Assembly (NCBI GenBank): GCA_031286325.1
Contig: JAITUT010000017.1
Location: 1-45,413, forward strand
Reading direction: 5' to 3'
Source of the DNA: Helicobacteraceae bacterium
GTDB lineage: Bacteria > Campylobacterota > Campylobacteria > Campylobacterales > SZUA-545
Length of the DNA stretch: 45,413 nucleotides
In this document: piece after piece, positions 9,089 through 18,583 of the stretch
How positions within the stretch are numbered: position 1 is the first letter of the stretch
Layout of the letters: each line of letters starts with the position of its first letter
Notes under the pieces: generated by a model
What the model was told of the DNA's origin: nothing
The model's database searches: none
Seen by the model: the letters and a program-made list of their open reading frames with translations, nothing else
Position numbers and translations under genes: made by a program

Positions 9089-10162
9089 ATGAAAAGTTAC
9101 AAAATCGCGGTGATCGCGGGAGACGGAATCGGCGGCGAAATAGTCGCAGAGGGCAGAAAGGCGCTGGATGCGGCGGCGTCGCGCGAAAATTTTCGCGTAG
9201 AATACAAAGAATTTTTAATGGGCGGCGCGGCGATCGACGCCGTTGGCGTTCCTTTGCCGGAAGAAACTTTGCAAGGCGCGAAAGAAGCCGACGCCGTTTT
9301 ATTCGGCGCGATCGGCGGCGAAAAGTGGGACGCTTTGCCGCGAAATTTGCGCCCTGAAACGGGTTTGCTGGCTCTTAGAAAGGGTTTAGACGCTTTCGCT
9401 AATTTGCGCCCCGTGAAAGTCTATGACTCGCTTTTGGAGGCGAGCGCGTTAAAACCTGAAGCGGTGCGCGGCGCGGATTTGCTCGTGGTGCGCGAGCTAG
9501 TCGGCGGAATTTACTTCGGCGAACCGCGCGGGCGCGATGAAAAACGCGGGTTCAACACTATGGTTTATAGCGATTTTGAGGTGGAGCGGATCGCGCGGGC
9601 GGCGTTTGCCGCCGCGATGCGCCGCCGCAAGAAACTCTGCTCGGTAGATAAAGCGAATGTGCTGGAAGTGAGCGCGCTCTGGCGCGAAGTGGTCGCGCGC
9701 GTGGGGCGCGAATTTCCAGAAGTGGAACTTACAAATATGTATGTGGATAACGCGGCGATGCAACTCGTGCGCGATCCCAAGCAGTTTGACGTGATCGTTA
9801 CGGGCAATTTGTTCGGCGATATTTTGAGCGACGAGGCGAGTATGATTGCGGGCTCGATCGGGTTGCTGCCGAGCAGTTCGCAGGGGGCGAAGGGCGGGAT
9901 TTTTGAGCCGATTCACGGCAGCGCGCCCGACATTGCGGGGCAGGGGATCGCCAATCCGTGCGCTACGATTTTGAGCGCGGCGATGCTTTGCGAATACGCG
10001 CTTGGGGAAATTAACGCCGCGCGGCGGATTGAGAGCGCGGTGGAGGCGGTTTTGGACAGCGGTTTGCGCACGAGCGATTTGGCGCGTTTCGGCGCGAAAA
10101 AGCGCGTCGGCACGAGCGAAATGGGCGAGGCGATCAAAGAGCGAATTTTAGCGCAATGTTAA
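9089..10162 (+). CDS. leuB: LeuB, 3-isopropylmalate dehydrogenase
   Basis: LeuB oxidises and decarboxylates 3-isopropylmalate in leucine synthesis, using NAD and a divalent metal. The 357-residue protein starts [22 protein letters not shown] and has [42 protein letters not shown], the [20 protein letters not shown] metal/substrate segment and [18 protein letters not shown] with the NAD site. Length is normal. leuA, leuC and leuD are not nearby. It stands 134 bp ahead of dxs on the same strand. Confidence 0.96.
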   Translation: MKSYKIAVIAGDGIGGEIVAEGRKALDAAASRENFRVEYKEFLMGGAAIDAVGVPLPEETLQGAKEADAVLFGAIGGEKWDALPRNLRPETGLLALRKGLDAFANLRPVKVYDSLLEASALKPEAVRGADLLVVRELVGGIYFGEPRGRDEKRGFNTMVYSDFEVERIARAAFAAAMRRRKKLCSVDKANVLEVSALWREVVARVGREFPEVELTNMYVDNAAMQLVRDPKQFDVIVTGNLFGDILSDEASMIAGSIGLLPSSSQGAKGGIFEPIHGSAPDIAGQGIANPCATILSAAMLCEYALGEINAARRIESAVEAVLDSGLRTSDLARFGAKKRVGTSEMGEAIKERILAQC

Positions 10163-10296
10163 AGCCGCTAAAATCCGATCCATTGCTTGCGGAAACAAAA
10201 ATTTTCGCTCGCGTAACCTCGCTTGCCGCAGACGCCGCGATTTATTAGGTTTTGTTTCTTAAATGAGCGAGGCGAAAAATCTGGAGTAACTTGAAT

Positions 10297-12111
10297 ATGG
10301 ACGTAAAAAACAAAGATATTAACGAACTCGTCGCCCTCTGCGCCGACATTAGAAAGCGCATTTTAGATGTCGTGAGCAAAAATGGCGGACACCTTTCGAG
10401 CTCTCTTGGCGCGGTGGAGCTCATCGTGGCTATGCACGCGGTCTTCGACCATACGCGCGATCCGTTTATCTTTGATGTTTCGCACCAAGCCTACGCGCAC
10501 AAACTTTTAACTGGTCGCTGGGAGTCTTTCGTAACTTTGCGGCAATTCGGCGGGATCAGCGGTTTCACGAAACCAGCCGAAAGCGACGCGGATTATTTCG
10601 TGGCTGGGCACAGCTCTACAAGCGTCAGCCTCGCGGTCGGCGCGGCGAAAGCAATCTGGATCAAAAACGAAGATCGTTTGCCAGTGGCTTTAATCGGAGA
10701 CGGCGCCTTAAGCGCGGGAATGGTCTATGAGGCGATGAACGAACTTGGCGATCGCAAATATCCAGTCGTAATTATCATCAACGACAACGAAATGTCCATT
10801 GCCAAACCAATCGGCGCGATCAGCCTCGCGTTATCCAGCGCGATCGCCTCGCCGTGGTTTCAAAAAATAAAAGCGAGCATAGATTCTTTGATCGGCGGCA
10901 ACGAATCGCTCTCGTATCTCGCGAAAAGATTTGAGGAATCTTTGCGGCTCATCACCCCCGGCATTTTGTTTGAGGAGTTGGGGCTTGATTACATCGGTCC
11001 CGTCGATGGGCACGATCTAGCCGCGCTCATCAAAGTTTTTGAGCGCGCGCGCGGTATGAAAAAGCCCGTCGTGGTGCATACGCGCACGATCAAAGGCAAA
11101 GGCTACGAGCCCTCAGAGGGCGGCGGCGAGCATTGGCACGGCGTCCAGCCATTTGACCCCGAAAGCGGCAAACCGCTTGTAACGGGCGGCGAAAAGAGCG
11201 CGACCAAAATTTTTTCAGAGGCTTTGCTCGCTTTAGCGGAAAAAGACGATCGCGTGGCGGGGGTAACCGCCGCGATGCCAAGCGGCACGGGGCTTGACAA
11301 ACTTATTGAAAAATTCCCAGATCGTTTTTGGGACGTCGCGATCGCGGAGCAACACGCGGTAACTTCCTGCGCCGCGCTGGCGAAAGAGGGCTTCAAGCCC
11401 TTTTGCGCTTTGTATTCAACTTTTTTACAGCGCGGCTACGATCAAGTAATTCACGACTGCGCGATCGGCGATTTGCCGGTGATTTTCGCGATAGATCGCG
11501 CTGGGATAGTAGGCGACGACGGCTCTACTCATCAGGGTTCGTTTGACATCACATTTTTGCGCGGCGTGCCGAATTTGGTTTTGTTCGCGCCGAGAGACGA
11601 GGCGAGTTTGCGAAACGCCGTTGAGTTCGCCCCTTCGCTTGGCAAGCCTTGCGCGTTTCGCTACCCGCGCGGCGCGTTCGTCAAACACACGATCGCGGAG
11701 TTCGCGCCGTTTGAGCTGGGCAAGGCGCAATGGATCAAGAAACTCGCCGATCGCAAATTGCTTTTGATCGGCTACGGAAACGGCGCGGCGAAAGCGATAA
11801 GAGTCGGCGAAATTCTTGCGGAAAGCGGCGTAAGCGCGGCGATTTTGGATCTGCGCTTTGTGAAGCCGATTGATCGCGAGGCTCTCGTAGAGGCGGCGGA
11901 ATATGAAAAAATCGCGGTTCTTAGCGATTCTTCCATAAACGGCGGAGTTACCGGCGCAATTTTAGAGACTTTTGCTACGATTGCCATTAAAATTCCGCGC
12001 GTAATAAGCTTTGAGTTGCCCGATATTTTTTTGCCGCACGGCGCGAGCGAAAAAATTGAAGAGAGCCTCAACATTTCACCCGATCAAATCGCATCGGAAC
12101 TCGCAAAATAA
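10297..12111 (+). CDS. dxs: Dxs, 1-deoxy-D-xylulose-5-phosphate synthase
   Basis: Dxs condenses pyruvate and glyceraldehyde-3-phosphate with thiamine diphosphate, the first step of the MEP isoprenoid pathway. The protein is about 604 residues. It has the N-terminal GGHLSSSLGAVELIVAMH, the ThDP motif GDGALSAGMVYEAMNEL...INDNEMSI, DYIGPVDGHD, and the C-terminal pyrimidine-binding segment with FWDVAIAEQHAV. I took the ATG at 10297 because GGAG lies 10 bases upstream; the in-frame TTG at 10291 is only 4 bases from it. Confidence 0.96.
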   Translation: MDVKNKDINELVALCADIRKRILDVVSKNGGHLSSSLGAVELIVAMHAVFDHTRDPFIFDVSHQAYAHKLLTGRWESFVTLRQFGGISGFTKPAESDADYFVAGHSSTSVSLAVGAAKAIWIKNEDRLPVALIGDGALSAGMVYEAMNELGDRKYPVVIIINDNEMSIAKPIGAISLALSSAIASPWFQKIKASIDSLIGGNESLSYLAKRFEESLRLITPGILFEELGLDYIGPVDGHDLAALIKVFERARGMKKPVVVHTRTIKGKGYEPSEGGGEHWHGVQPFDPESGKPLVTGGEKSATKIFSEALLALAEKDDRVAGVTAAMPSGTGLDKLIEKFPDRFWDVAIAEQHAVTSCAALAKEGFKPFCALYSTFLQRGYDQVIHDCAIGDLPVIFAIDRAGIVGDDGSTHQGSFDITFLRGVPNLVLFAPRDEASLRNAVEFAPSLGKPCAFRYPRGAFVKHTIAEFAPFELGKAQWIKKLADRKLLLIGYGNGAAKAIRVGEILAESGVSAAILDLRFVKPIDREALVEAAEYEKIAVLSDSSINGGVTGAILETFATIAIKIPRVISFELPDIFLPHGASEKIEESLNISPDQIASELAK

Positions 12112-12120
12112 GGAATCTTG

Positions 12121-12822
12121 ATGACGCACGAGCATATGGCTCATATGGCGAGTATGGACGCGTTTTCGTTCGCCGCTATTTTTATTATGGGTTTAATGAC
12201 CTCCGCGCACTGTATAGGAATGTGCGGACCGATCGTCCTCGCCTATTCAAGCGCGAAATTAAAAGACGCCGCCAAACCCGCGCAAATTTTCGCGCACCTT
12301 TTCTATTCGCTGGGGCGCGTAACGAGTTACGCAATCATCGGCTTCGCGCTGGGTTTGCTGGGGCAAAAGATCGCGGTAAATCCCACAGGAAAAGCCGTTT
12401 TGAACATCATTTTGGCGATTTTTTTGATTTTGATCGCCGTTTCGATTCTCTTCAAGTTGGGCTTTGTAGCGAAATTAGAGAGCGGCGTATTCGCCAAATC
12501 CGCCTTCTACCGCAAAACGTTTGCCGCGCTTTTTAAGTCGCAAAATCCCGCGAGCTTCTATGGCATCGGGTTTTTGAACGGATTTTTGCCGTGCGGAATG
12601 GTCTATGCCGCCGCAGGAATGTCGCTCGCGGCGGGCAATGCCGCGATCTCGGCGCTTGCGATGGCGATCTTTGGGATCGCGACCGCGCCCAGTTTGTTCG
12701 CAATGGGATTTTTCTCCTCCGCGCTCGTGAATTACCGCGAAATTTTCCACAAAGCGGCGGCGATCATTGTACTCGTATTCGCGGCGGTTATGATCGTGAG
12801 AGCGGCTGGCGTTGCGCTTTAA
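12121..12822 (+). CDS. TauE/SafE-family (UreH-like) membrane transport protein
   Basis: The 233-residue protein has six or more hydrophobic helices. The N-terminal motif LMTSAHCIGMCGPIVLAYS and a mid-protein GFLNGFLPCGMVYAAAGMSL mark the UreH/DsbD-like branch of sulfite-exporter TauE/SafE proteins. In Campylobacterota such proteins are often linked to copper or cytochrome-oxidase maturation, but this one has no such neighbour here. The N-terminus is His-rich (MTHEHMAHM). The ATG at 12121 has AGGAAT upstream and starts 9 bases after dxs. The phage replication frame on the other strand overlaps its last 350 bases. Confidence 0.85.
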   Translation: MTHEHMAHMASMDAFSFAAIFIMGLMTSAHCIGMCGPIVLAYSSAKLKDAAKPAQIFAHLFYSLGRVTSYAIIGFALGLLGQKIAVNPTGKAVLNIILAIFLILIAVSILFKLGFVAKLESGVFAKSAFYRKTFAALFKSQNPASFYGIGFLNGFLPCGMVYAAAGMSLAAGNAAISALAMAIFGIATAPSLFAMGFFSSALVNYREIFHKAAAIIVLVFAAVMIVRAAGVAL

Positions 12823-14238
12823 TTTTAGAATGGTATAATGCGCGCCGTTGTTCTTGGGGTATCGTCTAATGGCAGGACAGCTGGTTTTGGTCCAGTCAAT
12901 CGAGGTTCGAGTCCTTGTACCCCAGCGCAAATGTCGCGGAGTAGAGCAGTCCGGTAGCTCATCGGGCTCATAACCCGAAGGTCGGAGGTTCAAATCCTCC
13001 CTCCGCAACCACGAACGAACCTCCTGAATACCCATATCCGTCCGTAATTTTTCAATGTCTAAATCATACGCGCCGCGCCGCGCAAGTTCACGAATAGTCA
13101 ACACAAAAGGCGTAAAAATATACACATAAGCCTCACTATTTTCCGCGAGCGCCGCGCGAAGCTGACGACGAAGATCGTAAGACCTCAAGAGTAAATCAAG
13201 AAGCGGTTTTTTGGATAAAGGCTTATTTGGAAACTTATCGTGAAACTTATAATTTTCATCAAGATAGCCTAAAAGATTATTATTAGGATCGCAGATTTTG
13301 ATACGAAACGGCTTAGGTTTAAGCGCAAGAGAAAAACGCTTAACGCCCTCAGACTTTTCCCACGAGAAACGAACGTTTTCAACCTTGAGATAATACACAA
13401 AACGCTCGTCAAAAATCAAATGATTAACTTTTTTACTGCTAATCAAAACCGTAAGAAGCCCGCTTTTATACCGCTCCGTCATATCGCAAAGACCAAAAGA
13501 GCCACCACAATTGCGATACGCCGCCAAATTGATAAAAGTATGCGAAGTATAAAAGCGGCAAATACCGTGATAAATAAACCACAGCGAAAGATCGGTGATC
13601 TTCTTCTCGTCGCGCAAATCGTCCAAAGTCTTAAAACAATACTTCATAAGATAGCCGATAGCGTTTTCAATATCGCTAACGGCGTTTCCTTGCGGAGCGG
13701 GAAACAAATCATAGAAAGCGGAGACGAAAGAGTCCACGTTTTTTGGCGGGATAAAATAAAGAATATGACAATGCGGAACTCCAGACTTGTGAGGCTCAAT
13801 CACGCGAAAATAAACCTTATCTTCTTTGGCGATATTGCGCACCGCTCGCTTCTGCTTGAGAGAATCAAAAAGCACAGAGAGCTTTTTGCAAGCCTCGCGA
13901 GGCGAGTGCGCCTCATCGTCAATAAACTTCTTATTGCGAATGAAACGTTCCTTGCCTCTAATTGTGCGAGTAGAAAAAGGGTGATATTCAGTAGGAAGCG
14001 TGATAGTTAGCATAACGGGTACTAGCGATCTTTTATCGGCGTATTCCTGCACAGCCGCCACGCGAGCGTTTAACTCAGCAATATATCGGTGAGCATTATA
14101 TACAGGAGTTTTTACAAAACTCTTTAACGGGATATGATTAAAACCGTTAAGCGTAATATGATTATTCTCAATAAAGCCGACTTGCTTGTCAATCTTTGAT
14201 CGCGCGATCAATCTCATTTCAGGAGTTAAACCAAACAT
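12475..14238 (-). CDS. Inovirus HUH-type rolling-circle replication protein (C-terminus altered by integration)
   Basis: Rep would nick the replicative form to start rolling-circle replication. The frame from ATG 14238 has the HUH motif PHKSGVPHCHILYFI and a later GYLMKYCFKTL segment that fits the tyrosine motif. The open frame is 587 codons, but only the part to about 12966 is phage. Beyond it the frame runs antisense through tRNA-fMet, tRNA-Gln and the end of the TauE-like gene. In a circular phage genome the frame would continue from the right att into YEQYLDDVPF and a stop near 22530, giving about 432 residues. The start overlaps the secretin stop (TAATG). Codon use is like its phage neighbours. 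Confidence 0.85.
   Translation of the reverse strand: MFGLTPEMRLIARSKIDKQVGFIENNHITLNGFNHIPLKSFVKTPVYNAHRYIAELNARVAAVQEYADKRSLVPVMLTITLPTEYHPFSTRTIRGKERFIRNKKFIDDEAHSPREACKKLSVLFDSLKQKRAVRNIAKEDKVYFRVIEPHKSGVPHCHILYFIPPKNVDSFVSAFYDLFPAPQGNAVSDIENAIGYLMKYCFKTLDDLRDEKKITDLSLWFIYHGICRFYTSHTFINLAAYRNCGGSFGLCDMTERYKSGLLTVLISSKKVNHLIFDERFVYYLKVENVRFSWEKSEGVKRFSLALKPKPFRIKICDPNNNLLGYLDENYKFHDKFPNKPLSKKPLLDLLLRSYDLRRQLRAALAENSEAYVYIFTPFVLTIRELARRGAYDLDIEKLRTDMGIQEVRSWLRREDLNLRPSGYEPDELPDCSTPRHLRWGTRTRTSIDWTKTSCPAIRRYPKNNGAHYTILKLKRNASRSHDHNRREYEYNDRRRFVENFAVIHERGGEKSHCEQTGRGRDPKDRHRKRRDRGIARRERHSCGGIDHSARQKSVQKPDAIEARGILRLKKRGKRFAVEGGFGEYAAL
12834..12839 (+). promoter_or_regulatory. -10 box (TATAAT) of the tRNA-Gln/tRNA-fMet unit
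   Basis: TGGTATAATG is an extended -10 with a perfect TATAAT, 16 bases before tRNA-Gln. The two tRNAs are 9 bases apart and probably share this promoter. Confidence 0.7.
12855..12925 (+). tRNA. tRNA-Gln (anticodon UUG)
   Basis: The acceptor TGGGGTA pairs with TACCCCA at 12918-12924. The anticodon loop TTTTGGT gives anticodon TTG, and the T-arm GAGGTTCGAGTCCTT is canonical. CCA is not encoded (CGC follows the discriminator G). Confidence 0.93.
12935..13011 (+). tRNA. Initiator tRNA-fMet (anticodon CAU), phage integration target
   Basis: The 77-base gene runs from CGCGGAG to CTCCGCAACCA. The first base C does not pair with A72, and the anticodon stem ends in three G-C pairs (GGG/CCC) around loop CTCATAA. 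Both are hallmarks of initiator tRNA. CCA is encoded. The 3' half from 12966 is the left attachment core of the inovirus, and the integrated phage leaves the tRNA intact. Confidence 0.95.
12966..13023. repeat. attL core (3' half of tRNA-fMet plus 12 bp)
   Basis: It is identical over 58 bp to 22556-22613. It begins at the anticodon stem of tRNA-fMet (GCTCATAACC) and runs 12 bases past CCA. Confidence 0.9.
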
Positions 14239-15425
14239 TAGCGAGAAACCTCTACAGCAATGTTAAAGCGATCAAATTTCTTGTCGTTTGAAGTCGTGCC
14301 AAAAAGAACGCCGATAAAAGGAATATCGCGCAAAATAGGAATACCAGTAGACGTATCGCTCTTGTAATTCTTATCTATACCGCCTATTAACATAGTTTGA
14401 CCGACCGAGAGAAGAAAAGAATTTTTAAGGTGTTTGCCAGCGGTTACGGGAAGATTATCAGTAGTAGAAATGATATCGTCGAAATTCAAATCAACATCAA
14501 GATAAACGTCATCTTTTACAATAGTAGGAACAATATTGATCTTAAAGCCAACTTCCTTATAATCGTAACGACGGGAAGAAGTAACGAGTGGAGTATCACC
14601 GCTAAGCGAATAATCTTCAAGGCGATAGGGAATAGTCGTCGAGCTAGAAAATACTAAAGGCTGTTTATTAGAAAGCAAAAATACTGGAGTAGTAATTGTT
14701 TCAACCGCGCCAGCGGTATCAAGAAGCTTTAAGATAGACGAAAAACCGCCGAAGCCCTCGCTAGTTATTACGCCGCCAGCGGAGACAATACGAGAATACT
14801 CACCTTTTAACGTAGTATCCACGCCGTAATTTAATAACTTGCTCTGAGAAGATTCAAAAATATGAAGCTTAATCACAATTTGATCGCGCGGAGTATCAAT
14901 TGATTTAATGATTGACACTAATTTTTCTTTAGTCTGAACAGAGGAATCGTAACGAAAAACAGCGGCATTAACGCCGTCAATATACTTATAAGCGAAAGGC
15001 GTAAGAGAGAAAAGACGATCTACGTCGTCTTTGTTTAAGTAACGGAATTGATACAAATAATAATCATAGTTTACGTTACTGTTTGTTTGGTTGTAATCAA
15101 AAAGACGTCCAATATAAGAATCATCTACGTACATATCGCTCCCAGACATAGATCGCGGATAGGAGAGATTTTGATCGCGGCGAGCTTTAATATAAATTTC
15201 ACTCCTAGTGATATTTATATCAAAGCCGTAAAAAACCGCGAGAGTTTGTAAAATCTCCTCGTAATTTTTGCTATTAGGACTTAAATCAATAGTGATATTT
15301 GGATCAAAATCCTTAGGGATAAAAAGCGACTTGTTAAGCCGCTTTTGCGCGATAAAGGCAAATTCAGGAAACGTCAAAGCAAAAGCCGAGAAAGAAACCA
15401 TTAAAAACAAAAGAACGGTTTTCAT
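14238..15425 (-). CDS. Inovirus outer-membrane secretin (pIV-like)
   Basis: The 395-residue protein starts with a signal peptide (MKTVLLFLMVSFSAFALTF). An N-terminal N0-like domain (residues about 30-110) leads into a secretin C-terminal domain containing VETITTPVFLLSNKQPLVF, LVTSSRRYDYKEVGFKINIVP, the LSVGQTMLIGG motif and GIPILRDIPFIGVLFG. These are hallmark secretin beta-barrel motifs. It would form the channel through which filaments leave the cell. It overlaps the Zot gene by 4 bases (ATGA). Confidence 0.93.
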   Translation of the reverse strand: MKTVLLFLMVSFSAFALTFPEFAFIAQKRLNKSLFIPKDFDPNITIDLSPNSKNYEEILQTLAVFYGFDINITRSEIYIKARRDQNLSYPRSMSGSDMYVDDSYIGRLFDYNQTNSNVNYDYYLYQFRYLNKDDVDRLFSLTPFAYKYIDGVNAAVFRYDSSVQTKEKLVSIIKSIDTPRDQIVIKLHIFESSQSKLLNYGVDTTLKGEYSRIVSAGGVITSEGFGGFSSILKLLDTAGAVETITTPVFLLSNKQPLVFSSSTTIPYRLEDYSLSGDTPLVTSSRRYDYKEVGFKINIVPTIVKDDVYLDVDLNFDDIISTTDNLPVTAGKHLKNSFLLSVGQTMLIGGIDKNYKSDTSTGIPILRDIPFIGVLFGTTSNDKKFDRFNIAVEVSR

Positions 15426-16369
15426 TTGACCCCCAATAAGTATTTTTTGTGATCTTCAATAATTACGAAATGTTGATCGTAATCCTCTTTAGCAATCGTG
15501 TGCAAAATAGAACGAGAAAAATGTTGTTTTAATTGCAGATATGAAAAACGATGCCCGTCCAAAAAACATTCATTTATACGACAAATAACAATATAAACCT
15601 TTGGAAAAGACGAAACCGAAGAAGAAAAAGCGGGTTGCGCTCTCTCTTTTGGTTTTTCTTCAATTTGCCCCGCGCCCCAGACTTTAGGGACAATCAAAAA
15701 AATAAGAAATGTTAAGAAGAAAAACAAAAGCGCGATCGCAAGATAATAAAAGATCACTTTGCGCGGTTGTTCGTTCTGTCCAGAATGATAAAGAGAATAA
15801 ACCTGCGGATTAAATTTGAGCGTGAAACCTTTGACTTCAGTCTTTTTATAAAGCCGAGAATCAGTAAAGACTTTATACCGAAAAACAGATGAAAAAATGC
15901 GTAAACTTGAAGCTTGAGCCGAGTAGAAAAATTCAGAAAACGAACAATATTTTTTATTCACAAGTCCGAGATTTTGCGTGATTAAAAGAATGTTGTGATA
16001 CAAATGCCGATGATAACTTAGCCACCAAACTAATACTTTATTGTCTTTGTCGAAAAAAGAATGGCACTCGTCAATAATAAAAAGAGCCTTGTCAATTTCA
16101 AAATCTTGAGCAACAACTAATAATTCGTTATCGTCCGCGCCGTTTTCCTTGAGAAGAAAAAGGTGATTAAGTTGAGAGTAAAGCCGATCATAATCTAATT
16201 CACGACCAATTTTCCCAAAAGTCTCATAATTAAAACCATTGATATTCGCAATAAAACGTTTACTTTCGCCAAAATGCTTAGATTTCTTGTTAATGAAAGT
16301 GTCAAATAAATAGTTAACGGCGAAATAAGTTTTACCGCTGCCGGGAACGCCAGTTAAAAATAAAATCAT
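15422..16369 (-). CDS. Zot-like / pI morphogenesis ATPase
   Basis: The 315-residue protein starts MILFLTGVPGSGKTYFAVNY with Walker A at residues 7-14 and a Walker B ALFIIDECHSFF. A basic stretch and one membrane helix (VIFYYLAIALLFFFLTFLIF, near residue 230) separate the cytoplasmic ATPase from a periplasmic tail. This is the Zot/pI topology that drives assembly across the inner membrane and contacts the secretin. The neighbours confirm the role. Confidence 0.95.
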   Translation of the reverse strand: MILFLTGVPGSGKTYFAVNYLFDTFINKKSKHFGESKRFIANINGFNYETFGKIGRELDYDRLYSQLNHLFLLKENGADDNELLVVAQDFEIDKALFIIDECHSFFDKDNKVLVWWLSYHRHLYHNILLITQNLGLVNKKYCSFSEFFYSAQASSLRIFSSVFRYKVFTDSRLYKKTEVKGFTLKFNPQVYSLYHSGQNEQPRKVIFYYLAIALLFFFLTFLIFLIVPKVWGAGQIEEKPKERAQPAFSSSVSSFPKVYIVICRINECFLDGHRFSYLQLKQHFSRSILHTIAKEDYDQHFVIIEDHKKYLLGVK

Positions 16370-16370
16370 T

Positions 16371-16736
16371 TTAGATCGCCGCTATATAAAATATAATCTT
16401 GTGATAAACCCACATCAAAAGCCGAACCAACTGAAAAGAAAGAAAACCAACAATTAAAGCGTAAAAAACAGGGAAATTAAGCATTAAAAAATCAGTAACG
16501 CCGAGATAATAAAGCACAGAAGCCAGACAGTCGCCCATTTGAAACGCAGACTTCAAATTAAACATAAAATTAGAAAGATAATTATAAATCATAACCAGAA
16601 AAGCAATCACAACGCCGATAAAAATAAGTAAAAAGCTAACAGTAAATGCAAAAGAGGAGGCAAGCATAAACCACTTAAAAGTATGCACCGAAAAATAAGA
16701 GATCGCGGCAAAAATAGCGGTTACGATCGCAGGCAT
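16371..16736 (-). CDS. pVI-like minor coat / assembly membrane protein
   Basis: The 121-residue protein is almost entirely hydrophobic, with three or four helices (MPAIVTAIFAAISYF; LLIFIGVVIAFLVMIYNYL; FPVFYALIVGFLSFQLV). Position between pIII-like and Zot genes and size match the pVI/DUF2523-type inovirus protein at the end of the virion. The assignment rests on topology and context, not on a sequence motif. Confidence 0.75.
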   Translation of the reverse strand: MPAIVTAIFAAISYFSVHTFKWFMLASSFAFTVSFLLIFIGVVIAFLVMIYNYLSNFMFNLKSAFQMGDCLASVLYYLGVTDFLMLNFPVFYALIVGFLSFQLVRLLMWVYHKIIFYIAAI

Positions 16737-16737
16737 A

Positions 16738-18582
16738 TTACACCCCCCTCAAAAAAGATAAACTAAGACGTAAAATTCCTAGCCAAAAGCAAATACTCAT
16801 AATAACTGCTAAATAAGGACGAACAGTCAATAAAAATTCTCTAAAATGCGGAGTGAAAAGATTGTAATAATTACCGCGAAATGTAAAACCCCATTCGCAA
16901 TAACCAGAACCAGTATTAAGAGAAAGAGACCCATCACCGCCCTCTATAAACATCTTAGCATTCTTATATTGTGCTAAAACATTACTTTTAAGATCAACAA
17001 AAGTAGCCTGAATATCAGAAAGAGGATTAAAAATATCAGAGGGTTCAGGAGTGTTAATCGTATCATCTATATTTTTAAGGTGATCTATTATTTCGCCAAG
17101 TTGCCCGCTGTAGTCTTTACCATTGCCGTTAGAGCCGCCGCCAGTATTGCCGCCGCCGACATCACCGCCGCCGGGATTGCCGCCGCCGCTATCACCGCCG
17201 CCGGGATTGCCGCCAGTATTACCGCCGCCAGCGGGAGGAGAGATAGGCGGCAATTCAAAATCACCGCCGCCGACATCACCGCCGCCAATACCGTCAATAA
17301 TAACAGTATTACCACCGCCACCGCCGCCGCCAGTATTGCCGACGCCGTTTGTAGAATTATCATCAGTAGAATTATTATCAATGGAAATATTTGAATCTTT
17401 CGTAAGATTAACATCACTATGATCTCTTACATAACGAAAATTAGCCGCACACTCTTGATTTTCGCCACACATATTAAATAATTCATAATCAACCAAACCG
17501 TCAATGCGATTATAACAATCACAGGCAAAATATACCTCAAGAGAAGAAGTAAAATTTACATCAAGCGGATTATAAGTAGCTACATAAGTAGTAAGATAAA
17601 TCTCATAATTTTTGCATTCAGCAGAACAAATTCTATCTACATAATCTTCAGAATAACCGCGAATAAAATCATTACAAGTACAAGCATAACCCCAATTATA
17701 TCGAGTGCCGCCATAAGACTTACAAAAAGCATCGCAACTCTTATGAGTAAGAAATTTAGGACAATTTACAGCATCGATACATTCCTGAGGATAATCAGGA
17801 CTATAGGCAATATGTCCCTCTTGATTAGGATTCATAATTTCATTACCCCACCAATCAGTAAAAACAACCTCAGACTGAACGCCGTGATCTAACTTCATAG
17901 AACCCCAAAATCCTTCGTGTCTAACATTAATTTGACCAGTGCCGTCAGAATTAAGAATTACCCAAGATCCATCATCATATTGATAGGTTTTTTTAATCCA
18001 ATCTCTAAAATTAACGGCATTAGCGCTATAAACATATTGAGTACAAATTTTGACAGTATCATATATATCACACACTTCATTACTAGAAGTGCCGCAAAAT
18101 CTAGAATCACCAAGACGACCAGTTTCAACAAAACTATCAGAGCCGTAAAAATAAGAGGAATACCTAGAAAGAAATTCCTCGTAAGCAACATCATAAGAGG
18201 GAGTATAAATAGAATAACGCGAAATAGCAGAATTTTCAATAACATCATCGTAAACAAAAGAACGATCATCAGGATTAGCAGAAAGATATTCCTCAACACA
18301 AATTAAATAAAAAATACTAAAATTATAATGATGAAAATTAACAGAAGAAGAAGATCCGTCAAAAGAAGCATAAGAATAAGGAGTAACCTTGACTGAACGA
18401 AAATGCCCAGAATTATGAAGAGGGCCGCAAGTAAAAGACATAGGTTCGCCGTAAGGACGAAGCATAGAACTATCTATACTTCTACCATAAACAGCAAAAT
18501 AATACTGAGGCAAAGAACGACAAAACGTAGCTCCAAAACTAACCCCGTAACAAAACAAAAACAAAATAAAAAGCTTTTTCAT
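16738..18582 (-). CDS. pIII-like adsorption protein with glycine-rich linkers
   Basis: The 614-residue protein has a signal peptide (MKKLFILFLFCYGVSFGATF), a Cys-rich exported N-terminal region (residues about 20-390), a long Gly-rich spacer (residues about 410-500, GGG repeats with N, D and V), a short C-terminal domain and a final membrane anchor (YLAVIMSICFWLGILRLSLS). This is the pIII architecture that binds the host receptor and ends assembly. Cys pairs such as CDAFCKSYGGTRYNWGYAC suggest disulfide-stabilised domains. The N-terminal domain is not recognisable, as expected for a fast-evolving receptor binder. Confidence 0.85.
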   Translation of the reverse strand: MKKLFILFLFCYGVSFGATFCRSLPQYYFAVYGRSIDSSMLRPYGEPMSFTCGPLHNSGHFRSVKVTPYSYASFDGSSSSVNFHHYNFSIFYLICVEEYLSANPDDRSFVYDDVIENSAISRYSIYTPSYDVAYEEFLSRYSSYFYGSDSFVETGRLGDSRFCGTSSNEVCDIYDTVKICTQYVYSANAVNFRDWIKKTYQYDDGSWVILNSDGTGQINVRHEGFWGSMKLDHGVQSEVVFTDWWGNEIMNPNQEGHIAYSPDYPQECIDAVNCPKFLTHKSCDAFCKSYGGTRYNWGYACTCNDFIRGYSEDYVDRICSAECKNYEIYLTTYVATYNPLDVNFTSSLEVYFACDCYNRIDGLVDYELFNMCGENQECAANFRYVRDHSDVNLTKDSNISIDNNSTDDNSTNGVGNTGGGGGGGNTVIIDGIGGGDVGGGDFELPPISPPAGGGNTGGNPGGGDSGGGNPGGGDVGGGNTGGGSNGNGKDYSGQLGEIIDHLKNIDDTINTPEPSDIFNPLSDIQATFVDLKSNVLAQYKNAKMFIEGGDGSLSLNTGSGYCEWGFTFRGNYYNLFTPHFREFLLTVRPYLAVIMSICFWLGILRLSLSFLRGV

Positions 18583-18583
18583 T

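Noticed and set aside
12475-12965. Extension of the Rep frame through both tRNAs and the TauE-like gene
   Set aside because: It is antisense tRNA and host sequence (GYEPDELPDCSTP is typical of translated tRNA). I do not treat it as a true domain of Rep.
17080-17420. Open frames opposite the Gly-rich part of the pIII-like gene
   Set aside because: They are Ala-, Pro- or Ile-rich shadows of the GGN repeat codons.
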